Source of the DNA: Desulfomicrobium orale DSM 12838
GTDB taxonomy: Bacteria; Desulfobacterota; Desulfovibrionia; Desulfovibrionales; Desulfomicrobiaceae
DNA: 64,000 bases
Direction: 5' to 3'
Assembly (NCBI RefSeq): GCF_001553625.1
Contig: NZ_CP014230.1
Location: forward strand, 248,001 to 312,000
Positions within the stretch are counted from its first letter, which is position 1, and every line of letters starts with the position of its first letter. The notes beneath the pieces are model-generated. The model searched no databases, had not been told where the DNA came from, and saw only the letters and a program-made list of their open reading frames with translations. Shown in pieces: positions 42,593-51,378 of this stretch. The translations under genes were made by a program, and so were the position numbers.

Positions 42593-43185
42593 AGGCGCCT
42601 CTTCAGGATGGAAATGGTTTCTTGCATCAGATCCTCCAGCTTGGCGGCCCGGCGGGACAGAAACACGCTCATGAAAAGCCCCGGCGTGGCGGCCAGAAGC
42701 CCGCTCTGGGTGGTGATGAGGGCCTCGGAAATGCCTCCGGCCATGGCCTTGGCATTACCCGTTCCGAACAGGGAGATGACATCGAAGGTGGTGATCATGC
42801 CCGTCACCGTGCCCAGAAGGCCGAACAGCGGAGCCACTGCGGCCAGGATGGCGATGGTGGACAGCGACCGGCGGATGTACGGGCGCACATGCAGAGCCAG
42901 ACGGTCCAGCAGAAGGATGTCCACATCCCGGCGGCCGGTGCGCTCGTTCAGGAAAAACCGGACCACATCCGTGCGCAGCCCGGAAGCGCCCTCCGGCAGC
43001 CTGCCGCTGTGCGCCGACTGCAGGGCCTGCCCGAGGGAAATATCCAGCTTGGACAGGCGGGCGAACCAGATCAGGCGTTCGATGATCAGCGTCCACATCC
43101 AGACCGAGGTCAGGATGAGCGGGATCATGACCACTCCGCCCGGCTCCAGATACGTGTAGGCCTGGAGAAAAAAATCACTCCACAT
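42589..43185 (-). CDS. exbB: ExbB-type proton channel protein
   Basis: A 198-residue MotA/TolQ/ExbB family protein with three membrane segments: [20 protein letters not shown] near residue 20, then [20 protein letters not shown] and [15 protein letters not shown]. Both later segments contain the glycine/threonine pattern of the proton path. With ExbD it forms the motor that drives TonB. The stop overlaps the exbD start by four bases, and its own start overlaps the end of the longer ExbB-like gene upstream by about 11 bases. Confidence 0.92.
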   Translation of the reverse strand: MWSDFFLQAYTYLEPGGVVMIPLILTSVWMWTLIIERLIWFARLSKLDISLGQALQSAHSGRLPEGASGLRTDVVRFFLNERTGRRDVDILLLDRLALHVRPYIRRSLSTIAILAAVAPLFGLLGTVTGMITTFDVISLFGTGNAKAMAGGISEALITTQSGLLAATPGLFMSVFLSRRAAKLEDLMQETISILKRRL

Positions 43186-44608
43186 GAGCTCCCCCGCAGG
43201 TGGATTCCCGGTAGAGGATATTGGTCAGGGCCACGGCCTGCTCCTCCATGTCGCCCACGATATGATCCACCCGGCGGGACAGGAATGTGTGCACCAGCAT
43301 GATGGGGATGGCCACGGCCAGGCCGAGCATGGTCGTGACCAGAGCTTCGGAGATGCCCCCGGACATCATGCGCGGATCGCCGGTGCCATGCAGGGTGATG
43401 ACATGGAAGGTGCTGATCATGCCCGTCACCGTGCCCAGAAGGCCCAGAAGCGGAGCCACGGACCCCAGCATGTTCAGCATGGGCAGAAAACGGTCCAGCC
43501 GTGGCAATTCCCGCAGAATGGCCTCCTGCAGCACGCTCTCCAGAGTTTCCCGGGTCTCTCCCCGGGCCTCCAGCCCGGCCCGGAGCACGTTGCATACGGG
43601 GCGGCCGCTGCCCCTGCTGCACAGGGCCTGTTCACAGTCCTCCCAGCGGCCCTGACGGGCCAGGGTGTTGACCTTGTCCATGAGCCGGTCCGCGTTGTCG
43701 TGGACCCGCTTCAGGAAAACGGTGCGCTCCAGGGCCATGATCAGCGCGAAAAAGGCGATGGCCAGAATGGGCCAGACCAGCAGTCCGCCGTTTTTGATCT
43801 GATCCAGCAGGCTGTTGGTATGCATGACCTGGCGCAGGGCCGCTCCGCCGGAAATATCCAGCTTGATGCTGTCGGAAGCGCCGTCGAAGTATTTGTCCAG
43901 ATTGCGGCGGACCAGCCAGTCCGGCAGGGCCGACAGGGCGAAAAGCTGCCCTGTGTCCTCGGAGAAGCGCAGGAATCCCGTTTCTGCGGAGGTGCGGTAC
44001 GCCCCGAGAAAAGGACCCACCAGAAGCACCCCCCCGCTCTCCTCCCGGCCGTCCCGGCCGACGAAGGAACGGGTCTGAAGCGTCACCGCGCCGGACTCGT
44101 CCATGGCCTGGAAAAACAGGTCCGCCAGAGCGCCGGCATCCTTGAGGTCCGGGTTGCGGTCCTTTTCCAGAACAGGCTCGAGGACTTTTCTGTACTCGGG
44201 ATGAGCGGCCGTCAGCAGGGACTGGGACAGCTGCGTTTCGAGGTCCCGCGCGGCCACACGCACGGACCCGCTGATTTCGCGCAGGCCGGTGTTGGCCTCG
44301 GCCTGTTCCTCGTTCAGGGCGCGGGTGCTGTTGTCCAGCTCCTGAATTTCCGTGTTGAGGGCCTGAATTTCGAGCTCGAACTTCCGGGCCCGCTGCTCCA
44401 GCGCGGCCACCTCGTGCTCCAGCGCGCCACGGTCCTTCTGGATGCGCTCCCGGCTCTCCCGCTCCCGTGCCTGCGCGGCCTCATACTGGGCGCGGGCCTT
44501 GCGGGACGCGGCACGCATGTCCTCGGCAAGGGCCGCGGAACTCAGGCACAGACAGAAGGTGAGAAGGCCCAGAAAAACGGCCGGCCGGAGAAGGCAGGAT
44601 ATTTTCAT
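43175..44608 (-). CDS. ttpC: TtpC-like long ExbB-family protein
   Basis: A 477-residue protein with a signal peptide (AVFLGLLTFCLCLSSAALAE), a long coiled coil (about residues 35-150), a middle soluble domain, and a C-terminal ExbB channel domain with [20 protein letters not shown] and TMLGLAVAIPIML. This long form beside a normal ExbB, ExbD and TonB is the hallmark of TonB2/TtpC systems. The ATG at 44608 has AAGGATG upstream; an ATG at 44692 overlapping the previous stop would hide the signal peptide, so I prefer 44608. It probably links the motor to the periplasmic DUF3450 and TPR proteins. Confidence 0.87.
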   Translation of the reverse strand: MKISCLLRPAVFLGLLTFCLCLSSAALAEDMRAASRKARAQYEAAQARERESRERIQKDRGALEHEVAALEQRARKFELEIQALNTEIQELDNSTRALNEEQAEANTGLREISGSVRVAARDLETQLSQSLLTAAHPEYRKVLEPVLEKDRNPDLKDAGALADLFFQAMDESGAVTLQTRSFVGRDGREESGGVLLVGPFLGAYRTSAETGFLRFSEDTGQLFALSALPDWLVRRNLDKYFDGASDSIKLDISGGAALRQVMHTNSLLDQIKNGGLLVWPILAIAFFALIMALERTVFLKRVHDNADRLMDKVNTLARQGRWEDCEQALCSRGSGRPVCNVLRAGLEARGETRETLESVLQEAILRELPRLDRFLPMLNMLGSVAPLLGLLGTVTGMISTFHVITLHGTGDPRMMSGGISEALVTTMLGLAVAIPIMLVHTFLSRRVDHIVGDMEEQAVALTNILYRESTCGGAHVE

Positions 44609-44688
44609 GTGTACATCCTTGACATGTTTTGTTTCCGCCGCCTTCTTGCGGCGAACGGACGGAGCGGACAGCTCAAAAGCTTTCCCGC

Positions 44689-45486
44689 TCATTTCTCGAT
44701 CCGTCCGATGGGCAGATCCACCAAGTCCGCGGTGCGTTCGCGGCGGGCAATCTCCAGCGCCTTGCCCACTTCACGGGCGGCTTCCTTGGGGAGCGGCACG
44801 AACTTTCCGGAAACGCGGTCGTACTGTCCCACCACGCTGCCGTCCGGCGAGCAGCAGAACAGGCTGACCCGGCCGACGCGCAGCATGTCCATGAGCAGCG
44901 GCGTACCTTCCAGGTCGATGGTGTCCTGATAGGCCTCCACCGTGTGGCCGTAGGTGACTTCCACCTGCAGGGCCTCCATGACCCGGCGCAGTTTCTCCGC
45001 GCTGCTCGCATCGACGCGGACCAGAGTTTCGCGCAGATTCCTCAGCCTCTCCCGGCGTTCATCGGGCAGGAAAGGCAGATCCCGCTGCACGAAGTTCTCC
45101 AGGCGGGTCAGCGTGGCATCCAGAAAAGGCTCCAGATCCTGTTCGAAAGCCCTGGAGCTTTCCACGCCGCGCCGGGCCTCGGCCAGAAGCTTTTGCGCCA
45201 CCTCCCGGCGCTGGCTCAGGATATCCCGCTCCCGCTGCAGGTTGTCCACGGCATAGGCCAAGGTCTGCTGACGGGCGATGAGCTCGCTTTTCCTGTCCGC
45301 CCACTGGTCCTCGTTTTTCTGGGTCCGCTGATCCATCTCGATGGCCTGCTCCAGCGTCCGGGAAACCTGCGCGGGATTTTCAGCCAGAGCCGAAGGCGGC
45401 CCTGAAAAGGCCAGACTGCCCAGAATCAGGGCGATTCCCGCCGCACGGCGGTGGGAGTCTCTCCCGGAAGAAAATCTTTTTCTCAT
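44689..45486 (-). CDS. DUF3450 periplasmic coiled-coil protein
   Basis: A 265-residue secreted protein with signal region (AAGIALILGSLAFSGPPSAL) and an N-terminal coiled coil rich in Q, R and E (ARQQTLAYAVDNLQRERDIL). This is the DUF3450 family, the usual first gene of TtpC/TonB2 operons. It has the same ribosome site and leader bases (AAGGATGxACACATG) as the ttpC gene behind it. It probably forms a periplasmic part of the TonB2 machine. The ATG at 45486 is preferred over a longer frame because it exposes the signal peptide. Confidence 0.82.
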   Translation of the reverse strand: MRKRFSSGRDSHRRAAGIALILGSLAFSGPPSALAENPAQVSRTLEQAIEMDQRTQKNEDQWADRKSELIARQQTLAYAVDNLQRERDILSQRREVAQKLLAEARRGVESSRAFEQDLEPFLDATLTRLENFVQRDLPFLPDERRERLRNLRETLVRVDASSAEKLRRVMEALQVEVTYGHTVEAYQDTIDLEGTPLLMDMLRVGRVSLFCCSPDGSVVGQYDRVSGKFVPLPKEAAREVGKALEIARRERTADLVDLPIGRIEK

Positions 45487-46196
45487 GTGTGCATCCTTAA
45501 AAAACATCGAGACAGCCAAAAACTTCACACTCCCCAAACCCCGCACTCCGCAAAACGGCCCGGACAGAACGGGCATCTTTCATGATGCTTAAACCGGCCG
45601 TGGCGGAACATCATCAAAAAGCACATCAGCAACATATCGAACTTATTGAAAAAGATAAAAAATCGGTACGAAATTGAAAGTTTATTTCTCCCCATAAAAT
45701 TATTTGTGTCAAATATTTTTTGACCTGAAAAACAAACTCGGCCATTCTCCTGACCGGAAAACAGGCGGGCCACAAATTCTTACCGACACAAATAAATAAT
45801 GAATAACAATATATTATGGAATAAAATCTCCTGGCGGCATGAGGTTGGCGGCCCCACGTGAGAAACTTTATCACCAAAAATAAAATTTTTGGCTAAAAAT
45901 ATTTCCAGTCACAATACGCAGGCATACATGACCATGTGAGGACTATACGAAAATATTTTTCCCCGGTATGTTGGCAATGACTATTGGAAATTTCTTCCGC
46001 CAGCATGGCCGTATCTTCTGAATAAATCTATCCATAACTAAAACAGGATGGAAAAAAATTCACCCCCGGTACGCCAAAACGCGCCTTCAACAGGATTATT
46101 TTCAGCACCGGCAGCCGGTCAGACTGAAAAAATCCACCTGAAAGAGTTCAAAGCATAGTTTTACCCGATCAAAATCATTTCATACCAGCATGATTC
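45487..46196. other. 710-base AT-rich divergent intergenic region
   Basis: This lies between the TonB2-like operon (minus) and the ECF sigma gene (plus). It is markedly AT-rich from about 45620 to 46060, with several TATAAT-like stretches, and must hold promoters for both directions. No gene, strong hairpin or paired CCCG-N3-CGGG operator was seen. A GATCAAAATCATTTC stretch at about 46168 is faintly Fur-box-like but too weak to call. Confidence 0.5.
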
Positions 46197-46700
46197 ATGA
46201 ACAGATGTGATTCATACTTCGAGAAAATATTCAAAAACAACTACAGTGAAGTCTATTCTTTTCTGTTGAAAAAACTGGGCTCATCTGACGATGCATCTGA
46301 CGCTACTCAGGATACATTTCTCAGAATGGCGAAATGCTGCGGGCAGACAAATATCTCCTCCCCAAAATCCTATCTCTACAGAATTGCCCGTAACGTCGCC
46401 ACAGATCTGCTGCGTTCCAGAGCGTCCCGCAGCCGCCATCTGGATACGGCGGACATCGAAGCCCAGCCGTCTTCACTGCCCTCTCCCGATGCGGAGCTGG
46501 AGTTCTCCCAACGCCAGAAACGCATGAAGCAGGCCCTGGACGCGCTCCCCGCGCGCTGCCGGGAAGTCTTCATCCTGCACCGCCACGAAAACCTGACCTA
46601 CCGGGAAATCGCGGCCAGACTCGGCATCTCCCAGAAAACAGTGGAGAAGCACATCTCAAAGGCCATCTCCCAGCTCCAGAAGGCTTTTTTCCAGCCCTGA
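46197..46700 (+). CDS. ECF sigma factor (FecI-like)
   Basis: A 167-residue group 4 sigma factor. Region 2 has SDDASDATQDTFLRM and SYLYRIARNVATDLLRSR. Region 4 has ALDALPARCREVFILHRHEN and YREIAARLGISQKTVEKHIS. It recruits RNA polymerase to its own operon when the FecR-like partner signals a ligand-loaded receptor. The gene is directly followed by fecR and a receptor with an STN domain, so it forms a complete cell-surface signalling set. Confidence 0.93.
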   Translation: MNRCDSYFEKIFKNNYSEVYSFLLKKLGSSDDASDATQDTFLRMAKCCGQTNISSPKSYLYRIARNVATDLLRSRASRSRHLDTADIEAQPSSLPSPDAELEFSQRQKRMKQALDALPARCREVFILHRHENLTYREIAARLGISQKTVEKHISKAISQLQKAFFQP

Positions 46701-46790
46701 ACCTGGGTTTGCGCAAAACCCCGCCCGCACTCCCGCCATTCCGGCCGGACATGCCCGCCGTGAAAAAACACGGTTCGAAAAAAATTCATG

Positions 46791-46807
46791 GGGGAAAACT
46801 TTTCCCC
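46791..46807. promoter_or_regulatory. inverted repeat before fecR
   Basis: GGGGAAAACTTTTCCCC is a perfect 8+1+8 palindrome 27 bases before the fecR start. Its centre matches the GGGGAAAAGTTTTCCC centre of operator sites 1 and 2, but full CCCG-N3-CGGG cores are missing. It may be an operator variant. Confidence 0.4.
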
Positions 46808-46834
46808 GCACGTCTTAAGAACAGGAAGGCCAGC

Positions 46835-47836
46835 ATGAACTCCCATTCCCGAAAACCGAAAGCGAAAGTCCTCAAGCAGGCGGCCCGGTGGTTTGCCCGC
46901 ACCCGCGCCGGAGATTTTTCAGAAGCGGACAGGACGCGGCTTGCGGCATGGCTCGAAGCGGACCCCGCACACAGGGCCGCGTTCACGGCCACGGAAAAAA
47001 CCTGGGAAGAGGCGGGGCTGATCGATCCCTCACTGCTGGAAAACGAAAGCCGCACGGAAAAAGGCTGTTTTCTTTTCCGGCCGCGCCTCCAACTGGCCGG
47101 CCTGGCCGCGCTGATGATCCTTGGCCTGTTCTTCTTCCGGCCGGAAATGGAACGGGCGTGGCTGGCCGTGGCGGGCGGGGAAAAGCCTTACGCCACCCGG
47201 CCGGGCGAAACGCGCACGGTAACTCTGGAAGACGGGTCCATACTGGAGATGAACGCCAACACCTCCTTCACGGCGCGCTGTTCCTGGTGGAAACGGCGCA
47301 TTGATCTGGGCGAAGGAGAAATCTTCCTGCGGGTCAGGCGGGAGCCGTGGCGGCCGTTCGAGGTCGTGTCTCATCAGGGCCTGGCCAGAGTTCTGGGCAC
47401 GAGCTTTCACGTCCGCAGCCGGGGCGGACGGGTATCCGTGGACGTGGAGGAAGGGCTGGTCCGGGTGGAAACATCGCCCCGCCGCGCCGGTACCCCGGCC
47501 CGAAGCGTGGAGCTCAGGAAGGGCGAGGGAGTGGATTACGGCTGGGCCGGAGACATGGCCAAAACGCGAAAGGCCCGGCTGGAAGAAAGCACAGACTGGC
47601 GGGGAGGGAAAATCGTGTTCCGCTCCATGCCGCTGGCGGAAGTGCTGCAAAAGCTCGAAGACTACCACAATGTCCGGCTGAAACTGGCCGACCCGGCTCT
47701 TGGCGGCGAACATTTCACGGGCGTTTTCAGGGTCAACGATCTGGATGAGATCCTGGAGGCCGTGGCTCTTTCCTTTTCCCTGACCACGAAGGCGGAGCCG
47801 GACGGCACGCTGGTTCTCGCTCCAAAACGGAGGTGA
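46835..47836 (+). CDS. FecR-like anti-sigma/regulatory protein
   Basis: A 333-residue protein. The N-terminal cytoplasmic part is DUF4880-like (AARWFARTRAGDFSEADRTR). One membrane helix follows (QLAGLAALMILGLFFF), then the periplasmic FecR domain (YATRPGETRTVTLEDGSIL and EGEIFLRV) and an STN-like C-terminus (MPLAEVLQKLEDYHNVRLKL). It carries the signal from the receptor's STN domain to the sigma factor. The start at 46835 has an AGGAAGG site; the frame is open from 46709 without resemblance. It lies 134 bases after the sigma gene. Confidence 0.92.
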   Translation: MNSHSRKPKAKVLKQAARWFARTRAGDFSEADRTRLAAWLEADPAHRAAFTATEKTWEEAGLIDPSLLENESRTEKGCFLFRPRLQLAGLAALMILGLFFFRPEMERAWLAVAGGEKPYATRPGETRTVTLEDGSILEMNANTSFTARCSWWKRRIDLGEGEIFLRVRREPWRPFEVVSHQGLARVLGTSFHVRSRGGRVSVDVEEGLVRVETSPRRAGTPARSVELRKGEGVDYGWAGDMAKTRKARLEESTDWRGGKIVFRSMPLAEVLQKLEDYHNVRLKLADPALGGEHFTGVFRVNDLDEILEAVALSFSLTTKAEPDGTLVLAPKRR

Positions 47837-48012
47837 CCGGAAGAAGATCACGACATCATTTCGAGCCGAAAAGGAAAGGCGGCCTCAAGTCCTGGCAGGG
47901 AAGCAAGACCGCCTTTCCGGCAGAAGCAGATACGGCGTTTTGAGCCGTCCGCCTCTTCTTCACGCTACGGGGCGGACGATTGGCAGTCAACGATACGCAA
48001 AAAGAGGAAGCA

Positions 48013-50298
48013 ATGTACGCATACCTGACACGCATCGCAGGCAAAACAGCCTTCGCCCTGGTCCTTGTTCTTCTGGCCGCCGGCGCGACGGCGGCGGCAC
48101 CAAAAACAGCCTATGACATTCCGCCCCAGAGCCTGCAATCCGCCCTGCTCCTTTATCAGGAACAATCAGGACTCAATCTGGCCTACCCGGACAATCTGGT
48201 GAAGGGTAAAACCTCGCCCGGCGTGAATGGAGAAGCCGCGGACATGGAAGCGTTGTCGCAGCTTCTGCGCGGCACCGGCCTGGCCTATGCCCGGACCGGT
48301 CAGGGCGGAATCGTGCTGAGGGAAGCCCTCGCCGGGACGACAGCCGGGTCACCCGGAGCAGCGCCGGATGTCCGGCAGGATAAAGTCCGGAAAGAGAACG
48401 CCCTGAAACTGGACAATATCGTGGTCACGGCCACCAAGACGGAAATGAAAACACACGAGGTGCCGGCGGCGGTAAATGTGGTCACGGATGAAGACATCAA
48501 GCTCACCCCCGGAGCGGACAATTACTACGACGCCATCCGCAATGTCCCCGGCGTTGCAGTGAGAAAAGAAGGATTTCAAGATACTGTCCTCATTCGCGGA
48601 AAAGAATCTTCCATATTGATCAACGGTCGAGACATGAACCCTTTTATTACCAACACCAGCCTGATTACAGGTTCCATGAATGTCGGCATGGGGGCCGTTG
48701 AACGCATTGAAGTGATCAAGGGGCCGCAAGCGGCCATTCATGGATCCAAGGCCGTATCCGGAGTCGTGAACGTCATTCATAAACGTGGAGACAAGGACAA
48801 TCCTTTTGCGGAACTGCACGGGTTTTACGGCACGGGTGACGAGTTGAGCGGGGGCCTGAACCTGGGCGGCGGCTATGAAAATCTGTCCTGGTTTCTGGAT
48901 TTTTCCGCAGCCGAGCAGGATGAATATAAAACACCCAAAGGCAAAATTCCGTACATGGATTACAAACGGAAGAATCTATATGTCCGTCTGGACTATGCCT
49001 TTTCGGACGACCATGAACTGTACCTTGATTATACCTACAATCGGTCGAAGAACACCTTGGGCGGAGACGGCTACCATTATACAAAATCGGAATGGAACCA
49101 AATCTATTCTCATGAACCCGAGTATCAGGGCGCTTTTTTAACATACAACGGCAAGTTTTCCGATATTTTTTCCTTGTACGCCACGGCTGGAATAGGAAAA
49201 AATGATTATGAAATGATCTACGGCAGCCCTAATTACAAGCCTCAGCATTTCCTGAACAAGGAAAATGAAACATTTTTCAAGGAGGATATTTTCCAGGGTG
49301 AAGTGCGCGGCACGGTGAATTTTCTTTCTGATGAGCGTTTGCGAGGGATTTTCGGGGTTCAATATAAAAATACCGATATAGATGGGAGCTCGGATTTGAC
49401 ATCCAATGGGATTAAAGAGCGTTTTTTTGCATGGGATGAACGTGAAAGATACTGGGCACCGTACGCGCAACTGGAGTTCAAGCCCATTCCGTATCTGTTG
49501 TTGGTGGGCGGCGTGCGTTACGATGATTACGATTCCAGCGGGAAAAAGATGACTGCGACCAATCCCAATGTCGGGCTGTCCATTTTTCCCTTTGCCGGCA
49601 CTGATTACGACTGGAGCACCATCTGGTGCTCGTACAGCGAGGCATTCAAGACACCGACAGCCTCGGAGCGTTATCTTCCCGGTTTTCTGGGCGGAAATCC
49701 GGATCTTGATCCGGAAAAATCCCAAGGCTGGGAAATCGGATTAAAACAGCGAATTGCAACCTGGGCTAATTTTGAAATGAGCTATTTCCAAACGGATTAT
49801 GAAAATTTAATCAGACTGGTGACCTTAGGACCGATGGAGTGGAAGTTTCTGAATGTGGACGAGGCGGAATACAAGGGCTATGAGCTTGCGGCGGAAATTT
49901 ATCCTGCAGACTGGCTGACCCTGCATTTCAGTCTGACTGATTTGGACAGAGAAGACAAAGATACCGGGAAAAAACTTCTGGGGCAGCCCAACCAGATGTT
50001 TCAATACGGCGTGACCCTCAATGATCTCTATGGATTTTCCTTTTCCCTTTGGGGTCGCCAGAATGAGGATTTCAAAGTTAAGTCCGGAGGAAAAAAGGTC
50101 GCCCATCCGTCCGAAGGCGATATCATCTGGGACGCAAAACTGCTCTATCGTTGGGACCTTACCGAAAATTCAGTATTCGAGCCTTTTATTTCCGTGGAGA
50201 ACATCGGGGATGAGGAGTACTATGCGTATCCTCCAGACATGGGCATCATGGAAGGCCGCACCTGGCATGTAGGGGCAAACCTGAGAGTCAACTTCTAA
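48013..50298 (+). CDS. FecA-type TonB-dependent transducer receptor
   Basis: A 761-residue receptor with signal peptide (MYAYLTRIAGKTAFALVLVL) and an N-terminal STN signalling domain (AYDIPPQSLQSALLLYQEQS to LREALAG). A TonB-box-like LDNIVVTATKTEM, plug motifs (VERIEVIKGPQAAIHGSKA and GVVNVIHKRGD) and a barrel ending VGANLRVNF follow. It imports a ligand and signals through FecR to the ECF sigma factor. The ATG at 48013 has a GAGGAAG site. From about 48.5 kb the sequence becomes more AT-rich than the sigma and fecR genes, which suggests the barrel was exchanged. The ligand is not evident. Confidence 0.93.
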   Translation: MYAYLTRIAGKTAFALVLVLLAAGATAAAPKTAYDIPPQSLQSALLLYQEQSGLNLAYPDNLVKGKTSPGVNGEAADMEALSQLLRGTGLAYARTGQGGIVLREALAGTTAGSPGAAPDVRQDKVRKENALKLDNIVVTATKTEMKTHEVPAAVNVVTDEDIKLTPGADNYYDAIRNVPGVAVRKEGFQDTVLIRGKESSILINGRDMNPFITNTSLITGSMNVGMGAVERIEVIKGPQAAIHGSKAVSGVVNVIHKRGDKDNPFAELHGFYGTGDELSGGLNLGGGYENLSWFLDFSAAEQDEYKTPKGKIPYMDYKRKNLYVRLDYAFSDDHELYLDYTYNRSKNTLGGDGYHYTKSEWNQIYSHEPEYQGAFLTYNGKFSDIFSLYATAGIGKNDYEMIYGSPNYKPQHFLNKENETFFKEDIFQGEVRGTVNFLSDERLRGIFGVQYKNTDIDGSSDLTSNGIKERFFAWDERERYWAPYAQLEFKPIPYLLLVGGVRYDDYDSSGKKMTATNPNVGLSIFPFAGTDYDWSTIWCSYSEAFKTPTASERYLPGFLGGNPDLDPEKSQGWEIGLKQRIATWANFEMSYFQTDYENLIRLVTLGPMEWKFLNVDEAEYKGYELAAEIYPADWLTLHFSLTDLDREDKDTGKKLLGQPNQMFQYGVTLNDLYGFSFSLWGRQNEDFKVKSGGKKVAHPSEGDIIWDAKLLYRWDLTENSVFEPFISVENIGDEEYYAYPPDMGIMEGRTWHVGANLRVNF

Positions 50299-50340
50299 TC
50301 ATGGAGTCCGGCTTTTTATTTTCAATAGGAGATGAAGGAA

Positions 50341-51252
50341 ATGAAAAAAAATATGCGTTTTTTTATTCTGGCAATCGGAGTTATGTTTATTTTCCCCAAT
50401 AGTGTCCCGGCTCATAACTTCTGGATCAATATAAATGAATCAAATACTCCACCTGCTCATGTGATGATGTCCATTGGATATGGCCATAAAATACCCATGG
50501 ATGAATACTTAAGCAGTCCTCAAGGTGTGATAAAATTAAAAGAGTATAATTTATACGACCCGGATCACAATGTATTGCATATTGAATACGAAAATCCGGA
50601 TGCTATTGATGTGAAAAAACTTCCCGTATTGTCTGGAGCAATGGTGCGTACAGGGGATATGTTTGACCGTGGAATTGCATTTTCTCCGGATATGAAGCCT
50701 GGTACATGGCAGGTCACAGCAGATCAGGACTGGATGTTTGCAACACTATATAAGAATAAGGACGGCAAGCGCATTTATGAGCGAAAGGAGCTGAATAAAA
50801 TAAAGGATATACAGTCCATTCTCTTCAGCATGGCGGCCAAGATGTCGGCCAAGTCTTTTTTCACTGTAGGTGGAAAATGGACTGAACCTAAACCGGTGGG
50901 ACACCTCATCGAAATTATTCCCACCTCGGATTTGTCCAATCTGAAGGTTGGCGACAGTATTTCCTTTAAAGTTCTGCATAATGGCAAAGCGCTTGACAAA
51001 TTCAATCGTGGTGAAATTCCGTTCTGGCCGTATTTTTGCGCATTCGGAACCAATTTTGGCGGAGAAGAAGAAGGGTTTCACCTTGCTGGATACCTGAACA
51101 ACGGTGAAGGCCGGTTGAAAATCCCAGCATCAGGTCAATGGGTTGTGTATTCCTATCTTTATCTGCCTATAGATAAAGATTTGAACCCAGAACTGTATGG
51201 CAAGGCAAAGTATCAGTATATATCCGCATCAATCTCGTTCAATGTGAAATAG
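50341..51252 (+). CDS. second DUF4198 (NikM-like) periplasmic protein
   Basis: A 303-residue secreted protein. The signal peptide ends NSVPA before HNFWIN, again predicting a mature N-terminal histidine. MSIGYGHKIPMDEYL corresponds to SLGWGHALPMDD of the homologue at 32144. PVGHLIEIIPTSDLSNLKVG also matches the homologue closely. It has the lower GC of the receptor's second half. I use ATG 50341, with AGGAG nine bases upstream; ATG 50332 is too close to that site. It follows the FecA-type receptor by 42 bases and is likely co-expressed, possibly handling the metal released from the imported ligand. Confidence 0.8.
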   Translation: MKKNMRFFILAIGVMFIFPNSVPAHNFWININESNTPPAHVMMSIGYGHKIPMDEYLSSPQGVIKLKEYNLYDPDHNVLHIEYENPDAIDVKKLPVLSGAMVRTGDMFDRGIAFSPDMKPGTWQVTADQDWMFATLYKNKDGKRIYERKELNKIKDIQSILFSMAAKMSAKSFFTVGGKWTEPKPVGHLIEIIPTSDLSNLKVGDSISFKVLHNGKALDKFNRGEIPFWPYFCAFGTNFGGEEEGFHLAGYLNNGEGRLKIPASGQWVVYSYLYLPIDKDLNPELYGKAKYQYISASISFNVK

Positions 51253-51260
51253 AGAAAAGA

Positions 51261-51290
51261 CCCACCGGAACAAATTCTCCGGTGGGCTAT
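51261..51290 (+). terminator. Rho-independent terminator
   Basis: The arms CCCACCGGA and TCCGGTGGG pair perfectly (51261-51286), then CTATTTTC. It closes the ECF-fecR-receptor-DUF4198 unit. Confidence 0.85.
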
Positions 51291-51378
51291 TTTCTCAGGG
51301 CACTGAACCACCAAAGACTCTTTCCACAGACTGATTTTTTGGTAATAACGCATACGCCAATACAAAATCGAAAACTAG

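Noticed and set aside
44608-44692. TtpC start at 44692 overlapping the DUF3450 stop
   Set aside because: It would place 28 charged residues before the signal peptide. The ATG at 44608 has the same AAGGATG leader as the DUF3450 gene.
46160-46196. Fur box before the ECF sigma gene
   Set aside because: Only a loose match over about 15 bases; too weak to report as a site.
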